Source: Laterigemmans sp052161645 (GTDB taxonomy: Bacteria > Planctomycetota > Planctomycetia > Pirellulales > Pirellulaceae). From it: a stretch of DNA of 64,000 nt. The notes under the pieces are model-generated. The model made no database searches, was not told the DNA's origin, and saw only the letters and a list, made by a program, of their open reading frames with translations. The first letter of the stretch is position 1, and every line of letters begins with the position of its first letter. The DNA is taken from assembly GCA_052161645.1 (NCBI GenBank), contig CP197414.1; one strand, 5' to 3'. The translations under genes were made by a program, and so were the position numbers. This document shows, piece after piece, positions 1 to 10,354 of this stretch.

Positions 1-959
1 TGTCAGCCCGGGCCGCGGGACGCGTCTTTGCACGCACGGGAGATGTGCAGCAAGCGTTCGGAGTGGCCCAGCAGTTAGCCCAGCGGAACACGGTGGGTGG
101 AGAAGCCTTTCCGTTGAACTTCGGGGACTTAGAATTCGGCGTTGCTCAGCGAGACTCGCTGTTTTCGCGATACAATTTTTCGTCAGGGGGTAACGCGAAT
201 TCGGTTAGGATTACCAGCAACGGCTTTGCCAGCCAAGGTGTCCAACGGTTATTTGGTTCGATTGGCCCCACGTTAACCATTGCTCCGATTCGTTCGGCGA
301 TCAGCACCCAAGTCGAGCTGGACATTGCGTTGATCATTGACCGTTCCGGGTCGATGGCTTATGCGGCGAATGAAGTCGCCGCGTACCCTCCCGTGCCTGC
401 CGCCGCGCCAGCTGGCTGGGATTTCGGTGATCCGGTTCCTCCGCAAGCCCGATGGCTCGATACAATCGCCGCCGTGCAAGTATTTTTAGGCGAAATGCAG
501 GCCACGCCCCACTCGGAACGCGTATCTTTGATCACCTATCATCACGATCCCTACGTCGACTTGTTGGCCACCACTGACTACGACTCCATTCTGAGTAGCC
601 TTAACAATTACTCTTACGCCTTTCACGCTGGTGGCACCAACATTGGCGATGGAATTTACACGGCGCTATGGAGCCTTGGGCATGCGGGGACGACACGTCC
701 TTGGGCGAACAAAGTTGCCATCGTAATGACCGATGGTATTCACAACACGGGAGCCGATCCGAGGTGGGCAGCGAAATACGCCGCCAAGCAAGGTGTAATG
801 GTCTTCTCAGTGACTTTCTCGAACGAAGCCGATCACACCCTGATGCTCGACGTGGCCAACAAGGGTGGCGGTAGCCATTATCACGCCAGCACAGCGGAGC
901 AACTTTCCGCCGCCTTTGAAGACATTGCCCGTCAATTGCCTACGTTGCTGACTCGATGA
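1..959 (+). CDS. TadG-like von Willebrand factor A protein, 5' end outside the window
   Basis: The frame is open from the first bases of the window, so the start lies upstream; a GTG at 45 exists but the translation before it (SARAAGRVFARTGD) continues the family-like sequence. A vWA domain fills the second half: the MIDAS-type signature DRSGSM is near base 340, followed by TNIGDG and a V-x-M-T-DG segment, which together bind a divalent metal in this fold. The segment before it, with the AARAAGR-like start, resembles Tad pilus-locus TadG proteins, which carry an N-terminal pilin-like helix and an exported vWA domain. A TadE-like gene follows after 47 bases, supporting a pilus or surface-appendage role. 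Part of the N-terminus, including any membrane helix, cannot be seen. A plain secreted vWA protein is the alternative. Confidence 0.8.
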   Translation, partial: SARAAGRVFARTGDVQQAFGVAQQLAQRNTVGGEAFPLNFGDLEFGVAQRDSLFSRYNFSSGGNANSVRITSNGFASQGVQRLFGSIGPTLTIAPIRSAISTQVELDIALIIDRSGSMAYAANEVAAYPPVPAAAPAGWDFGDPVPPQARWLDTIAAVQVFLGEMQATPHSERVSLITYHHDPYVDLLATTDYDSILSSLNNYSYAFHAGGTNIGDGIYTALWSLGHAGTTRPWANKVAIVMTDGIHNTGADPRWAAKYAAKQGVMVFSVTFSNEADHTLMLDVANKGGGSHYHASTAEQLSAAFEDIARQLPTLLTR

Positions 960-1021
960 TAACGTAGTGATTTTAGATGTTGAATACATAAAGCGTGAAG
1001 CATTAGGTGATTGGTAGAACT

Positions 1022-1687
<666 letters not shown>

Positions 1688-1755
1688 TCCAGCGGGGTGC
1701 AAAATTGATCTTCAAGCCGGCTCTGCAGGCTGCGGTCTGCGGCTGACTCGGTGAG

Positions 1756-3231
1756 CTAGGGCGCTGCGCCCAGCAACCACCAGCTCACCAAACTGATCAC
1801 AATGGTGGACCAAATATTCAGCGCCCAACCTCGGCGAGCCATATCAATGGTCGATAAGCCACCGGCTCCGAACACAATCGTGTTAGGGGCGGTGGCAACG
1901 GGCAGCATGAAAGCACAACTGGCGGCAATCGTGCCCGGTATCATGATCATGGCGAGTGGCAACTCGGCAGCTCTGGCCGTTTCGGCCAAGATTGGTAGCA
2001 GCAAGGCAGTAGTGGCGGTGCTGCTGGTCAGCTCCGTAAGGAAATTAACCAGCAGACAAACCACAAAGACAATCAACAATGGATGCAGGTCGCTGAGCCC
2101 GCCCATGGTCTGGCCAATTTGATCGCTTAAACCACTGGACTGGAAACCGGAAGCAAGTGCCAGACCGCCGCCGAACAACAACAAGATACCCCAAGGAATA
2201 TGTTTGGCGGTTTCCCAGTCAAGCAGTCCGCGGTATTGCCGGGGTGGCGGTACTGCAATCCGATCCTGATCAACACTCGAGTCGTTATCGCTAGCGGTCG
2301 AGTCTCCAGCAGGGATCAAGAACAAGGCGAGCGCTGACGCCAAGGCCACCGTTGAATCCCCGGCCAGTGGTTTACCAGCGGAGTCGACCGCGCCAATCCA
2401 AGTGACCCAACCGCCAGCGGGTGCAGTGCGAAAGACCCAAGCTAGCGCGGTGAGCACAAAAACAATTAAGACACGAATCTCGCTGGTCCGCCAAACGCCG
2501 ACGGTAGGCATTGTAATCGGTTCACGAAGCTTCAACCCGCGGGTCAACACAAACCAGACCGTCGGTAGCAAGACACAGACGATGGGCAAGGAAACACGGC
2601 CCCATTCCATGAACCCCATGCTTTGATTAGTTTGTTGACTGTAGGCCGCGATGAACAACACATTCGGAGGAGTTCCCACCGGCGTGGCCATCCCACCGAT
2701 GCTGGCCGAATAAGCGATCCCCAGCAATAACGCGACTCGCAGCCCGGGAGTACTCGCCTGTTGCAAAACGGCGAGCGCGATCGGCAACATCATCAAAGTT
2801 GTGGCCGTGTTGCTGACCCACATGCTGAGCAGTCCGGTTGCCAGCATGAAGCCCATCACCAACCGCGGGCCACTGTCACCGCCGACGAGGTTTACCAAAC
2901 CCAAAGCGATTCGCCGGTGAACGCCACTCCGCTCCATCGCGGCGGAGAGAAAAAATCCGCCCATCAACAACAGAATCGCGCGATGGCCGTAACCTTGCGC
3001 GACCTGTGTTTGATCCATGACTCCGGTTAAGGGAAAAACGACGAACGGCACCAAACCGGTCGCCGGCAGCGGCAAGGCCTCCGTGACCCACCACGTGGCG
3101 CACACTCCGGCGGTGAAAGCACACCAACAGGCGGCCGGTGGCAAATCCCAGTAGGCACAGAGAGCCCACAGCAAGCATCCGAAAAAGATGCCGCTGAGGA
3201 TAAATCCATATCTACTTCGTGCGGACGACAT
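1756..3231 (-). CDS. SLC13/DASS family sodium-coupled anion or dicarboxylate symporter
   Basis: A 491-residue inner-membrane transporter. Two family signatures are visible: SNTATT at residues 140-145 and SSTATT at residues 403-408, the paired Ser-Asn/Ser-Thr motifs that line the sodium and carboxylate sites in DASS proteins such as VcINDY. The C-terminal proline-rich PVATAPNTIVF stretch is also typical. About ten or more hydrophobic segments run through the protein. Family members import succinate, malate, citrate or sulfate with sodium; the sequence does not let me choose among them. The length is close to the family norm. A hydrophilic loop near residues 300-335, rich in Asp and Ser, separates the two halves. 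The gene lies 91 bases downstream of the large ThuA/PVC gene on the same strand, so it may be cotranscribed. Confidence 0.88.
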   Translation of the reverse strand: MSSARSRYGFILSGIFFGCLLWALCAYWDLPPAACWCAFTAGVCATWWVTEALPLPATGLVPFVVFPLTGVMDQTQVAQGYGHRAILLLMGGFFLSAAMERSGVHRRIALGLVNLVGGDSGPRLVMGFMLATGLLSMWVSNTATTLMMLPIALAVLQQASTPGLRVALLLGIAYSASIGGMATPVGTPPNVLFIAAYSQQTNQSMGFMEWGRVSLPIVCVLLPTVWFVLTRGLKLREPITMPTVGVWRTSEIRVLIVFVLTALAWVFRTAPAGGWVTWIGAVDSAGKPLAGDSTVALASALALFLIPAGDSTASDNDSSVDQDRIAVPPPRQYRGLLDWETAKHIPWGILLLFGGGLALASGFQSSGLSDQIGQTMGGLSDLHPLLIVFVVCLLVNFLTELTSSTATTALLLPILAETARAAELPLAMIMIPGTIAASCAFMLPVATAPNTIVFGAGGLSTIDMARRGWALNIWSTIVISLVSWWLLGAAP

Positions 3232-3322
3232 TGGCAGGCGAGCAAAAAGAACACGAGATGAACCGCCAGGTCCACTGAGTTTAATCGGTTTGCATCGCCC
3301 GCCATATCAGGCTCAATCAAAT

Positions 3323-6300
3323 CTAACCTTCCAGAGTGATCGCCATCGTGATTGGGGTGCTAGTGTGGTTATTCTTGAGCAACTGGATTTTCTCAATCAG
3401 CTGGTCGGGCTTGGCTGGCTCCAGCTTGAGATATCGCATCTGAAAACCACGTCGCAGCTTGAAAGCTGGTTTACTGCCGGGAACATCAAACGGACCGATG
3501 TAATCCGCGAAATGGACACCATCTCGCAAGACATGGTCTTCTTTGCTGCCGTCGGCATACCACAGCCGAACGGTCATCACGGCCGGTCCGTTAGCAATCG
3601 CCGCTTTAGCATTCCAACCGCCAACGCCACCTAACATATGAATCGCTTTGGCAGTTGAGTTGACTGGAAATTCAACTGACTTAGGCAGTTCCGGAGGAAT
3701 TTGACCATTGGGGCCGTACAGCATGACCAAGTTAGCCACTCGGCCGTTATTCGGCTTGATGATGCTAAACGGAACACCCTCGACTTGCCGTGGTCCCCAA
3801 TCGTCAAGCAGCATTACCTCGCCTTCAGCGCCATAAAACATGGGGCGGTCGCTGGGCAAAGTCGCCGCGGCGCGAAGGTCGAGTGGCAAATACTTGCCAC
3901 GTGCGGTCAAAAACTCTAACAGATCAGTCATCTGCGCGACGTTCAATTGATCCTCAAACCCTTCGGGCATGACCGACTTTGTCGAAGCGGCCAACTCCTC
4001 GATATCAGCGCGAGGTAAAGTTTCTCGTTTACCATTGGTGTCGATCAACTCGATCGTCGTCCGTGACTCGCCAGCCAGCATGCCAGTCAATACGCGGCCT
4101 TCGAGCGTGAGCACGGTGTACGAGCGGAAGTTACCTTCGACGCTGCGGCTGGGATCAAGAATATGAACCAGCAATTCTTCTCGGGGATGCACAGCCATGC
4201 CGGTAAGTTCCGGCCCAATCTCCACGCCCATATCGCCGTGACGATGGCATTTGCTGCAATGTTGCTTGAACATTTCACGACCACGATCTACATCACCATT
4301 AAGGGTGACGGCGTCGTGATAACGCTCAATCACAGCCACGCGGTTGGGGCTTGGCAGACCACCGCCGGCTTTCATTAACTCTGTTGCCGCCGCGCGAATG
4401 TCGGCTTGCGGGTGGCGGGCTAATGCTTGCCGTTGATCCAACGCCAAATCTGACATGGCCAACTGGTTTGCCTGCAAACCGGCAATCAACGCGGAAGTCC
4501 ATTCGGGCCGCGAGAGCAACAATCGAATCGCCGTTTCACGCACCGCGGGGGTCCAATCCGCAAGTGAATCGACAACGTATTCAGCCATCTTTTCAGAGCG
4601 GCTGGCAGAGAGCGATTGAATCATCGCGGCCGCCGTGCGGGGAGCCATTTGCAGATCAATCGTTTGCAAAATGGATTCGACCACTTGGGGACTCTCGGGC
4701 AGCAAGCCTAACAACTGTTGGGCCGCGGCGATCCGCCGTGGATCGGTCGCCTCGCTATCGTCCAAAACAGTCATGATCTCTTCAGCCACGCGTTCGGCAT
4801 AATTTGCCAGCACGTTACTGCCAAGCCGATTGGAGAGCGAGACAAGTTGGCTTAGTTCAGCCGGTGGTAACTGTTCGGCTAATTGCAACAAACTGCCTTC
4901 CAGCGAATCGGCTGCGGGAACCTTATGATCGGCGGGCCAACCTTGATTGAGCCCCGCCAAAATCGGTGCAATTCGCGCTGCGTCCGCTCCACCGAGCGAG
5001 GCAAACAACTCCGTCAACTCCTGACCGGGGCGACCTCGCGCCACGTGTTCAGCCACGCGACGAACGAGGGTTGATTGGGGATCACTGGCCGGGCCAGCTT
5101 GACGAACGTAGGCGGCCAGAAAACTACTTGCGTGAACAGCAGCCGCACTGGTGACGGCATCCTGCAACCAACGATCGGCTTGAATTGTCGGATCCGCAGC
5201 AAGCTGGGCAATCTCAGCGACAACAACTGAAGCAACTTCGCCGGTATCGGCGAGCGCCAGAATGGCTGCCAATTGAACTTGAGCGTCATCGTCGGCGAGC
5301 AGCCCGCCAGCCAAGAAACGCTCGGCGTTCTCAGCTGTCTTCGGCAAGACTTGAATTGCCGCGCGACGAACACCGGCGGAGGGATGATCGAGCAACGCTG
5401 CGACCGCGGATTCGGTCGCGCTGCCTTGAGCAATCGCCCCCAAACCGTCCAGCGTCCAGAGAGCGTGAATGACGCCCGCGTTAAGACCGATAGCGTCCAC
5501 GCTGCGATCGCCGAGCGTCGCAACTAACGCATCAACCACGTCGAGTTGCCCACGTTCAACCAGCAACCGCTGGGCGTGCAATCGCCACAGCATGTTGGGA
5601 TGCGCCAAAGTGGTGACAACGGTTTGGGGATTTTCGGTGGATAGCTGAGGAAACGCTATGTCACTATCATCGCCATGAGTCACGCGAACAATGCGGCCAT
5701 GAATCTTATCTCTCAAATCCGATTCATAAGCATTACCCCGTCCGGTCTCAAAGCCCTGCGGTGTGGGGTTGTGCTGGACAATGTAATTGTACCAATCGAG
5801 CACCCAATAATTACCGTCTGGGCCAACTTCCGTGAGGATCGGCGCCGACCATTCATCATCGCTGGCGATCAGGTTCCCGGGACTTTGCGAAGTGAATCCA
5901 GCGCCTGAGGGCGTGAGTTCGAAGATGCCTGCCAAATGACCAGTTGGTCCATTAACAACAGCAATCCGATTCCACCAAGTCTGTGGATACCGCCGGGCCG
6001 TGTAAAGCGAATGCCCGGCGCCGGCCGTATAACCACCGTGATGATCCACCTGTCGCACGTTCTCTGTGATCGGCTCAAACAAGTGGTCGTCTGAAATGGA
6101 GGAAAGCTGTTCGGGCCCCCAGCCGCGGACGCGTTCGTAATAACGATTGGCGATCGGCATAAAGAGGCTGGGATGGCGGTTGGCGGTGGAGCCAAAAATC
6201 AAGCCTTCTTCACTGATCCCCAAGCCCCAAGTGTTATTGTTCGAGGAACGAATAAACTCCAAGTCGGTGACATTGGGAGGATCATTCGCATCGAGCTTGA

Positions 6301-7732
6301 AGCGAAAGAATCCCATTCGAAAAGGGCCTGCCGTCCCACCGGCAAACTTCGGGGTGGAATCATTATAACCTTGCATGGCCCAGATCCAGTTATCCAAGCC
6401 ATAGCGGAAATTACTGACGCCACCGTGCGTGTCGCCTAATTGCCAACCCGTGATCAACATTTGGCGAATGTCAGCCACATCATCGCCGTCGGTATCTTTC
6501 AAATACAGCGTACGGGTACCGTCTTGCACGATCGCACCGCCGCGATAATGCACTAGCGCGGTGGGGATGCTGAGTTGGTCGGCGAACTGGGTGAACTTAT
6601 CGGCGACCTGATCCCCATCGGTATCCTCGCAGATGACGATACGATCGTTGCCTTGTCCGGGTCGGCGGAGTTCATTGGGATAATCAATTGTCAAACAAAC
6701 CCACAGCCGTCCCCGCTCATCCCAGTTCATTGCGATCGGCTTGGCACCCATGTTTTCCTCGCTGGCATATAAGGCCACGGAAAAATCACGCGGTGTCACA
6801 TAATGCTGCAGCGAATCGGCCGGGGAGAGCGGCTTTTGCATCCGCGTTAGAGGCTTCCCTTGCGTTCCCCAATTTTCTCCGGCCAGGTAATTGGGAATCT
6901 TATTGCCGCTGATCGTATCGTACTCGAATGGTGCCGCATCGGCAGCGATCTCAGTCATCTCGGGCATCACGAAGGGATCACGTTGCTGAAACGGTCCCGC
7001 CAAACTTGGGTCGCCACCGCAGGCCCAGCGAACGCCTCGCTCAACTAAGTTGATGAAGCCTGGGTTACCGAAAGTGCGATGATCGTGTCCCCAAGCGGTA
7101 TAGAAAACACGGCCTTCGCCGAAGGTGCGAACCCAGGTATAAGGTTCGCGATCACGACCGGCCGCTTGATCCCCTTCGACACGATACTCAAGGATCTCGC
7201 GATCTGGATTCTCAAGAATGTGGATGTAGGTTTCATCCCAACTGCGAAATCCGCCAAAACCTTGCATGACCGGGTGATCGGGCTCGGCGATCTCAGTGCC
7301 GAACACCTCGCCACCGTGCCGCTGAAATTGGCCACCCACCAATTCCACATATTCGGGCGAATTGCGGAAACAGTAGGAGGCACAGTGAAGAGGAACAAAA
7401 CCGCCACCCTCGCGCACGTAAGTCAATAACGCGGTGGCCTGATCTGGTTCAATGGTGTCCTGATTCGCATACACGATCAAGCCATCATATTTCCCCAAAG
7501 TTTCAGCGTTCAGGTCCGACATCGAGTCGGTGTAGGTAAGCTGAATCCCACGACTCGCCAAACGCGGAGCAAGTTGGGCGAAACGCTGAGGGGGTTGATG
7601 ATGACCGTTGTCACCGAGGAACAGCACAGACAGCCGGTTCTCCGACTCTGCAGGCTTGGCAGTCTCCTGCCCCAACGCGGTGGAGGAACTAAAAATCGCC
7701 CAGCAGCTGAGCAGACAGATCAAAAATCGCAT
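3323..7732 (-). CDS. ThuA / PVC-type dehydrogenase-like / HEAT / cytochrome c secreted protein
   Basis: A 1469-residue exported protein. The signal peptide is at residues 1-21. Residues about 28-240 are a ThuA-like domain (LSVLFLGDNGHH, then GGGFVPLHCASYCF), a class I glutamine-amidotransferase-like fold linked to sugar use. Residues about 290-690 form the propeller-like 'membrane-bound dehydrogenase' region common in planctomycetes, with several Asp-rich D-x-D-GD loops. Residues 700-1130 are HEAT-like helical repeats. A c-type haem site CSKCH lies at 1159-1163, followed by the KSVMPEGF segment that often supplies the distal Met. The last 220 residues are a beta-rich tail. The likely role is periplasmic oxidation or electron transfer in sugar breakdown. 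The substrate is unknown. The short distance to the transporter gene is consistent with one transcript. Confidence 0.85.
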   Translation of the reverse strand: MRFLICLLSCWAIFSSSTALGQETAKPAESENRLSVLFLGDNGHHQPPQRFAQLAPRLASRGIQLTYTDSMSDLNAETLGKYDGLIVYANQDTIEPDQATALLTYVREGGGFVPLHCASYCFRNSPEYVELVGGQFQRHGGEVFGTEIAEPDHPVMQGFGGFRSWDETYIHILENPDREILEYRVEGDQAAGRDREPYTWVRTFGEGRVFYTAWGHDHRTFGNPGFINLVERGVRWACGGDPSLAGPFQQRDPFVMPEMTEIAADAAPFEYDTISGNKIPNYLAGENWGTQGKPLTRMQKPLSPADSLQHYVTPRDFSVALYASEENMGAKPIAMNWDERGRLWVCLTIDYPNELRRPGQGNDRIVICEDTDGDQVADKFTQFADQLSIPTALVHYRGGAIVQDGTRTLYLKDTDGDDVADIRQMLITGWQLGDTHGGVSNFRYGLDNWIWAMQGYNDSTPKFAGGTAGPFRMGFFRFKLDANDPPNVTDLEFIRSSNNNTWGLGISEEGLIFGSTANRHPSLFMPIANRYYERVRGWGPEQLSSISDDHLFEPITENVRQVDHHGGYTAGAGHSLYTARRYPQTWWNRIAVVNGPTGHLAGIFELTPSGAGFTSQSPGNLIASDDEWSAPILTEVGPDGNYWVLDWYNYIVQHNPTPQGFETGRGNAYESDLRDKIHGRIVRVTHGDDSDIAFPQLSTENPQTVVTTLAHPNMLWRLHAQRLLVERGQLDVVDALVATLGDRSVDAIGLNAGVIHALWTLDGLGAIAQGSATESAVAALLDHPSAGVRRAAIQVLPKTAENAERFLAGGLLADDDAQVQLAAILALADTGEVASVVVAEIAQLAADPTIQADRWLQDAVTSAAAVHASSFLAAYVRQAGPASDPQSTLVRRVAEHVARGRPGQELTELFASLGGADAARIAPILAGLNQGWPADHKVPAADSLEGSLLQLAEQLPPAELSQLVSLSNRLGSNVLANYAERVAEEIMTVLDDSEATDPRRIAAAQQLLGLLPESPQVVESILQTIDLQMAPRTAAAMIQSLSASRSEKMAEYVVDSLADWTPAVRETAIRLLLSRPEWTSALIAGLQANQLAMSDLALDQRQALARHPQADIRAAATELMKAGGGLPSPNRVAVIERYHDAVTLNGDVDRGREMFKQHCSKCHRHGDMGVEIGPELTGMAVHPREELLVHILDPSRSVEGNFRSYTVLTLEGRVLTGMLAGESRTTIELIDTNGKRETLPRADIEELAASTKSVMPEGFEDQLNVAQMTDLLEFLTARGKYLPLDLRAAATLPSDRPMFYGAEGEVMLLDDWGPRQVEGVPFSIIKPNNGRVANLVMLYGPNGQIPPELPKSVEFPVNSTAKAIHMLGGVGGWNAKAAIANGPAVMTVRLWYADGSKEDHVLRDGVHFADYIGPFDVPGSKPAFKLRRGFQMRYLKLEPAKPDQLIEKIQLLKNNHTSTPITMAITLEG

Positions 7733-7766
7733 GGTTGACTAACGCCGATTTTGGGGTGGTGTGTGT

Positions 7767-8882
7767 CTACTGAAGAGTAAATTCAGGTAAGCGGACGAGC
7801 TGTCCACCTTGCAAGGCACTTTCGTGAGCACAGATACCCACGCAGGTCCAGTTTGCGGCCGTCGTGGCATTTGGCCAGGGATCGCGATCATCCAGAATCG
7901 CTCGCACCATCTCGTGGGCCATGTGTGGGTGAGATCCTCCGTGCCCACCTCCTTGGACGAAACTGAGGTGCCCGGCGTCCTCAATCGTCTGAGTAAACTT
8001 ACGGATCGGTTCGGGTAAACGATCGGCGAAATCGGGAACCGTCACCCGCGAGGGGATTTCCGGTTCGGGCTTCTTCGCGGTGTGCATCACGTGAGGCTCA
8101 CCTTCGACCAACGCCCACTCAAAACTTTTCTTCGTTCCATAAACGTCGAAGCTCTCCCGATACTGGCGAGCTGTATCGAACAGGAATCGCCACAAGTGGG
8201 CGGCAATGTCGGTGCCCTGAATGGTCAAATGGCAACTCTCTACGGCAAACCGGTTACCACTCTTTTCAATTAACTCATCGCGAATTTTTCCAGAGCCGAA
8301 ACAGGAAACCGTTTCCGCTCGCCCATCAACCAATCCCAGCACGGGACTAACCACGTGGGTGGCGTAGTGCATCGGAATCATTCGCTCCCAATAGTCGGGC
8401 CAACCATCCATATCTTGCGGGTGGCTGGCGGCCATGTACTGAATCTTGCCCAACTCGCCCGCGTCGTAGAGCTGCTTGAGATAAAGGAATTCGCGGCTGT
8501 AAACAACCGTTTCGGCCATCATGTACTTCAGCCCTGTGCGGGCCACCGCTTCGCAGATTTTCTGACAATCCTCGATCGTTGTCGCCATCGGCACCGTACA
8601 CATCACATGCTTGCCAGCTTCCAAAGCGGCCAGCGACATGGAGGCGTGATCGGGGATCGGGCTGTTGATGTGAACAAAATCGACATCGGGATCAGCCAGC
8701 ACATCGGCATAGGAGGTGTAGCGCTGGGAAACCCCCACGGCGTCGCCCACTTTATTGAGACTCTCGGCGTTGCGTTGGCAAATTGCCACTACTTCCGCGT
8801 CCGGATGCGCTTGGTAGATCGGAATGAACTCGGCACCAAACCCTAAGCCAACCATCGCGACACGTGCTTTCCGCTGCGACAT
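7767..8882 (-). CDS. Gfo/Idh/MocA family oxidoreductase
   Basis: A 371-residue NAD(P)-dependent oxidoreductase, read from ATG at 8882; an upstream ATG at 8966 would add 28 residues that do not look like the family. The Rossmann fold begins at once (ARVAMVGLGFGAEFI), followed by the usual beta-alpha units and HINSPIPDHASMSLAALEAGKHV. Where most members have C-E-K-P, this protein has C-T-V-P, so the lysine that normally contacts the nicotinamide region is absent. The C-terminal domain carries the conserved W-x-x-ME/PMHY and GGGHGGSHPHM segments. Family members oxidise or rearrange sugars and inositols. It faces the XylR-like regulator gene across about 275 bases, which suggests it is a regulated sugar gene. 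Confidence 0.88.
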   Translation of the reverse strand: MSQRKARVAMVGLGFGAEFIPIYQAHPDAEVVAICQRNAESLNKVGDAVGVSQRYTSYADVLADPDVDFVHINSPIPDHASMSLAALEAGKHVMCTVPMATTIEDCQKICEAVARTGLKYMMAETVVYSREFLYLKQLYDAGELGKIQYMAASHPQDMDGWPDYWERMIPMHYATHVVSPVLGLVDGRAETVSCFGSGKIRDELIEKSGNRFAVESCHLTIQGTDIAAHLWRFLFDTARQYRESFDVYGTKKSFEWALVEGEPHVMHTAKKPEPEIPSRVTVPDFADRLPEPIRKFTQTIEDAGHLSFVQGGGHGGSHPHMAHEMVRAILDDRDPWPNATTAANWTCVGICAHESALQGGQLVRLPEFTLQ

Positions 8883-9157
8883 GGGAATCAACTTTCTTAC
8901 TTTGTGGAGGGCAAACTGAGGGGAAGTTGTTTTCCGAACACTTCCCGACTTGAAATATTTCCGCAAGCGACCAAACTCGCCAGATCGGCGGAAACAACGC
9001 TTTGATTTGACAAATACAGCACTTTAAGGCGAACTAGACGCCGTTAATTTGCCAAGCCGGGAAGCCGTTATACCATTAAACCAAGCCGATGTGGTGGCGT
9101 CCATGAGATTCTGCGCCGCCGAAGATGAGAAATTTCACCGAACGACTTTGCTCGCAC

Positions 9158-10315
9158 ATGAATCGTCGCCCCACCGTCGCCTTACTGATCGAGTCCTCCA
9201 ACGCTTACGCCCGCGGAGTGCTCGAAGGGATCACGACCTATGTCCGTCGGCACCGGGCTTGGACGATCTACCTCCCGGAGCAGGAACGGGGAGCCGCACC
9301 GCCGCAGTGGTTGGCCGCTTGGCCGGGTGACGGCATCATCGCGCGAATCGAGAACGAAGCGATCGCCGAAGTCGTGCGGCGCAGCCAATTACCCACGGTG
9401 GATGTCAGCGCGGCCCGTCGCTTGGACGATATCCCCTGGGTGGAGACCGATGACGTGGCCATTGCTCAACTGGCCGCAGATCACTTTACCGAGCGAGGTT
9501 TTCGCAACCTGGCATTCTGCGGGGTGGCTGGCTTCAACTGGTCACAATGGCGGGAACAGGCATTTGCCAAGTGCGTTCACCAAGCAGGCTGTAGCTACAG
9601 TCGCTACGAGTCGACCTCACGCTACGCGGCTGATTACTCTTGGAGTCGTGAGCGGCAACGTTTGGCCGAGTGGGTTAGCAGTTTGCCGCGTCCCCTGGGG
9701 ATCATGGCTTGCTATGACATTCAAGCTCGCGAGCTGTTGGATGTTTGCCGCGAGTTGGACATCGCGATCCCTGAAGAAATCGCAGTCATAGGAGTCGACA
9801 ACGATCGCCTGCTCTGTTCGCTGGCCACACCGCCGCTGTCGAGTGTCATCCCGGACGCGCAACGCGCCGGTTATGAGGCGGCCAAGTTGTTAGATCGCAT
9901 GATGGCGGGCGAGCCGGTGGAAGGGCGAGCCCACTTGATCGAGCCGCTCGGCATCGAGTCGCGGCAATCAAGTGATGTCTTGGCAATCGACGACATTGAC
10001 GTGGCCCGCGCGCTGAGATTCATTCGCGAACACGCCTGCGATGGCATCCAAGTCGGCGATGTGCTCAAACACGTCGCCATCTCACGACGGGTGCTGGAAA
10101 GCCGCTTCAGCAAGCTGCTGGGGCGAACACCACACGCAGAAATCTTGCGAGTTCGGATCGGCCGCGTGCGAGAATTATTGCGGGACCGTGATTTGACCCT
10201 GCTCGACATTGCCGGCCGCACGGGTTTTGAACATGTCGAGTATTTATCGACAGTTTTTCGCCGCGAAACGGGAGAGACCCCCACCCAATTCCGCAGCAGA
10301 ATTGAAAACCAGTAA
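9158..10315 (+). CDS. XylR-like transcriptional regulator with C-terminal AraC HTH
   Basis: A 385-residue regulator when read from ATG 9158; an in-frame ATG at 9125 would add 11 residues. Residues about 5-275 are a LacI/periplasmic-binding-type ligand domain (PTVALLIESSNAYARGVLEGI at its start, GVDNDRLLCSLATPPLSSVIPD near its end). Residues about 285-383 are an AraC/XylS DNA-binding domain with two helix-turn-helix units (LTLLDIAGRTGFEHVEYLS then FRRETGETPTQFR). This order is that of E. coli XylR and of many planctomycete paralogues that respond to sugars. It is transcribed away from the Gfo/Idh oxidoreductase, its most likely target. The inducer cannot be read from the sequence. Confidence 0.9.
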   Translation: MNRRPTVALLIESSNAYARGVLEGITTYVRRHRAWTIYLPEQERGAAPPQWLAAWPGDGIIARIENEAIAEVVRRSQLPTVDVSAARRLDDIPWVETDDVAIAQLAADHFTERGFRNLAFCGVAGFNWSQWREQAFAKCVHQAGCSYSRYESTSRYAADYSWSRERQRLAEWVSSLPRPLGIMACYDIQARELLDVCRELDIAIPEEIAVIGVDNDRLLCSLATPPLSSVIPDAQRAGYEAAKLLDRMMAGEPVEGRAHLIEPLGIESRQSSDVLAIDDIDVARALRFIREHACDGIQVGDVLKHVAISRRVLESRFSKLLGRTPHAEILRVRIGRVRELLRDRDLTLLDIAGRTGFEHVEYLSTVFRRETGETPTQFRSRIENQ

Positions 10316-10354
10316 CAGCATTGAAACCGAACTACGTTTTTAGCCCTTAGTCGG

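Noticed and set aside
3188..3634. A 148-codon plus-strand frame at the transporter/ThuA junction
   Set aside because: Overlaps the ends of two confident minus-strand genes; no protein-like pattern.
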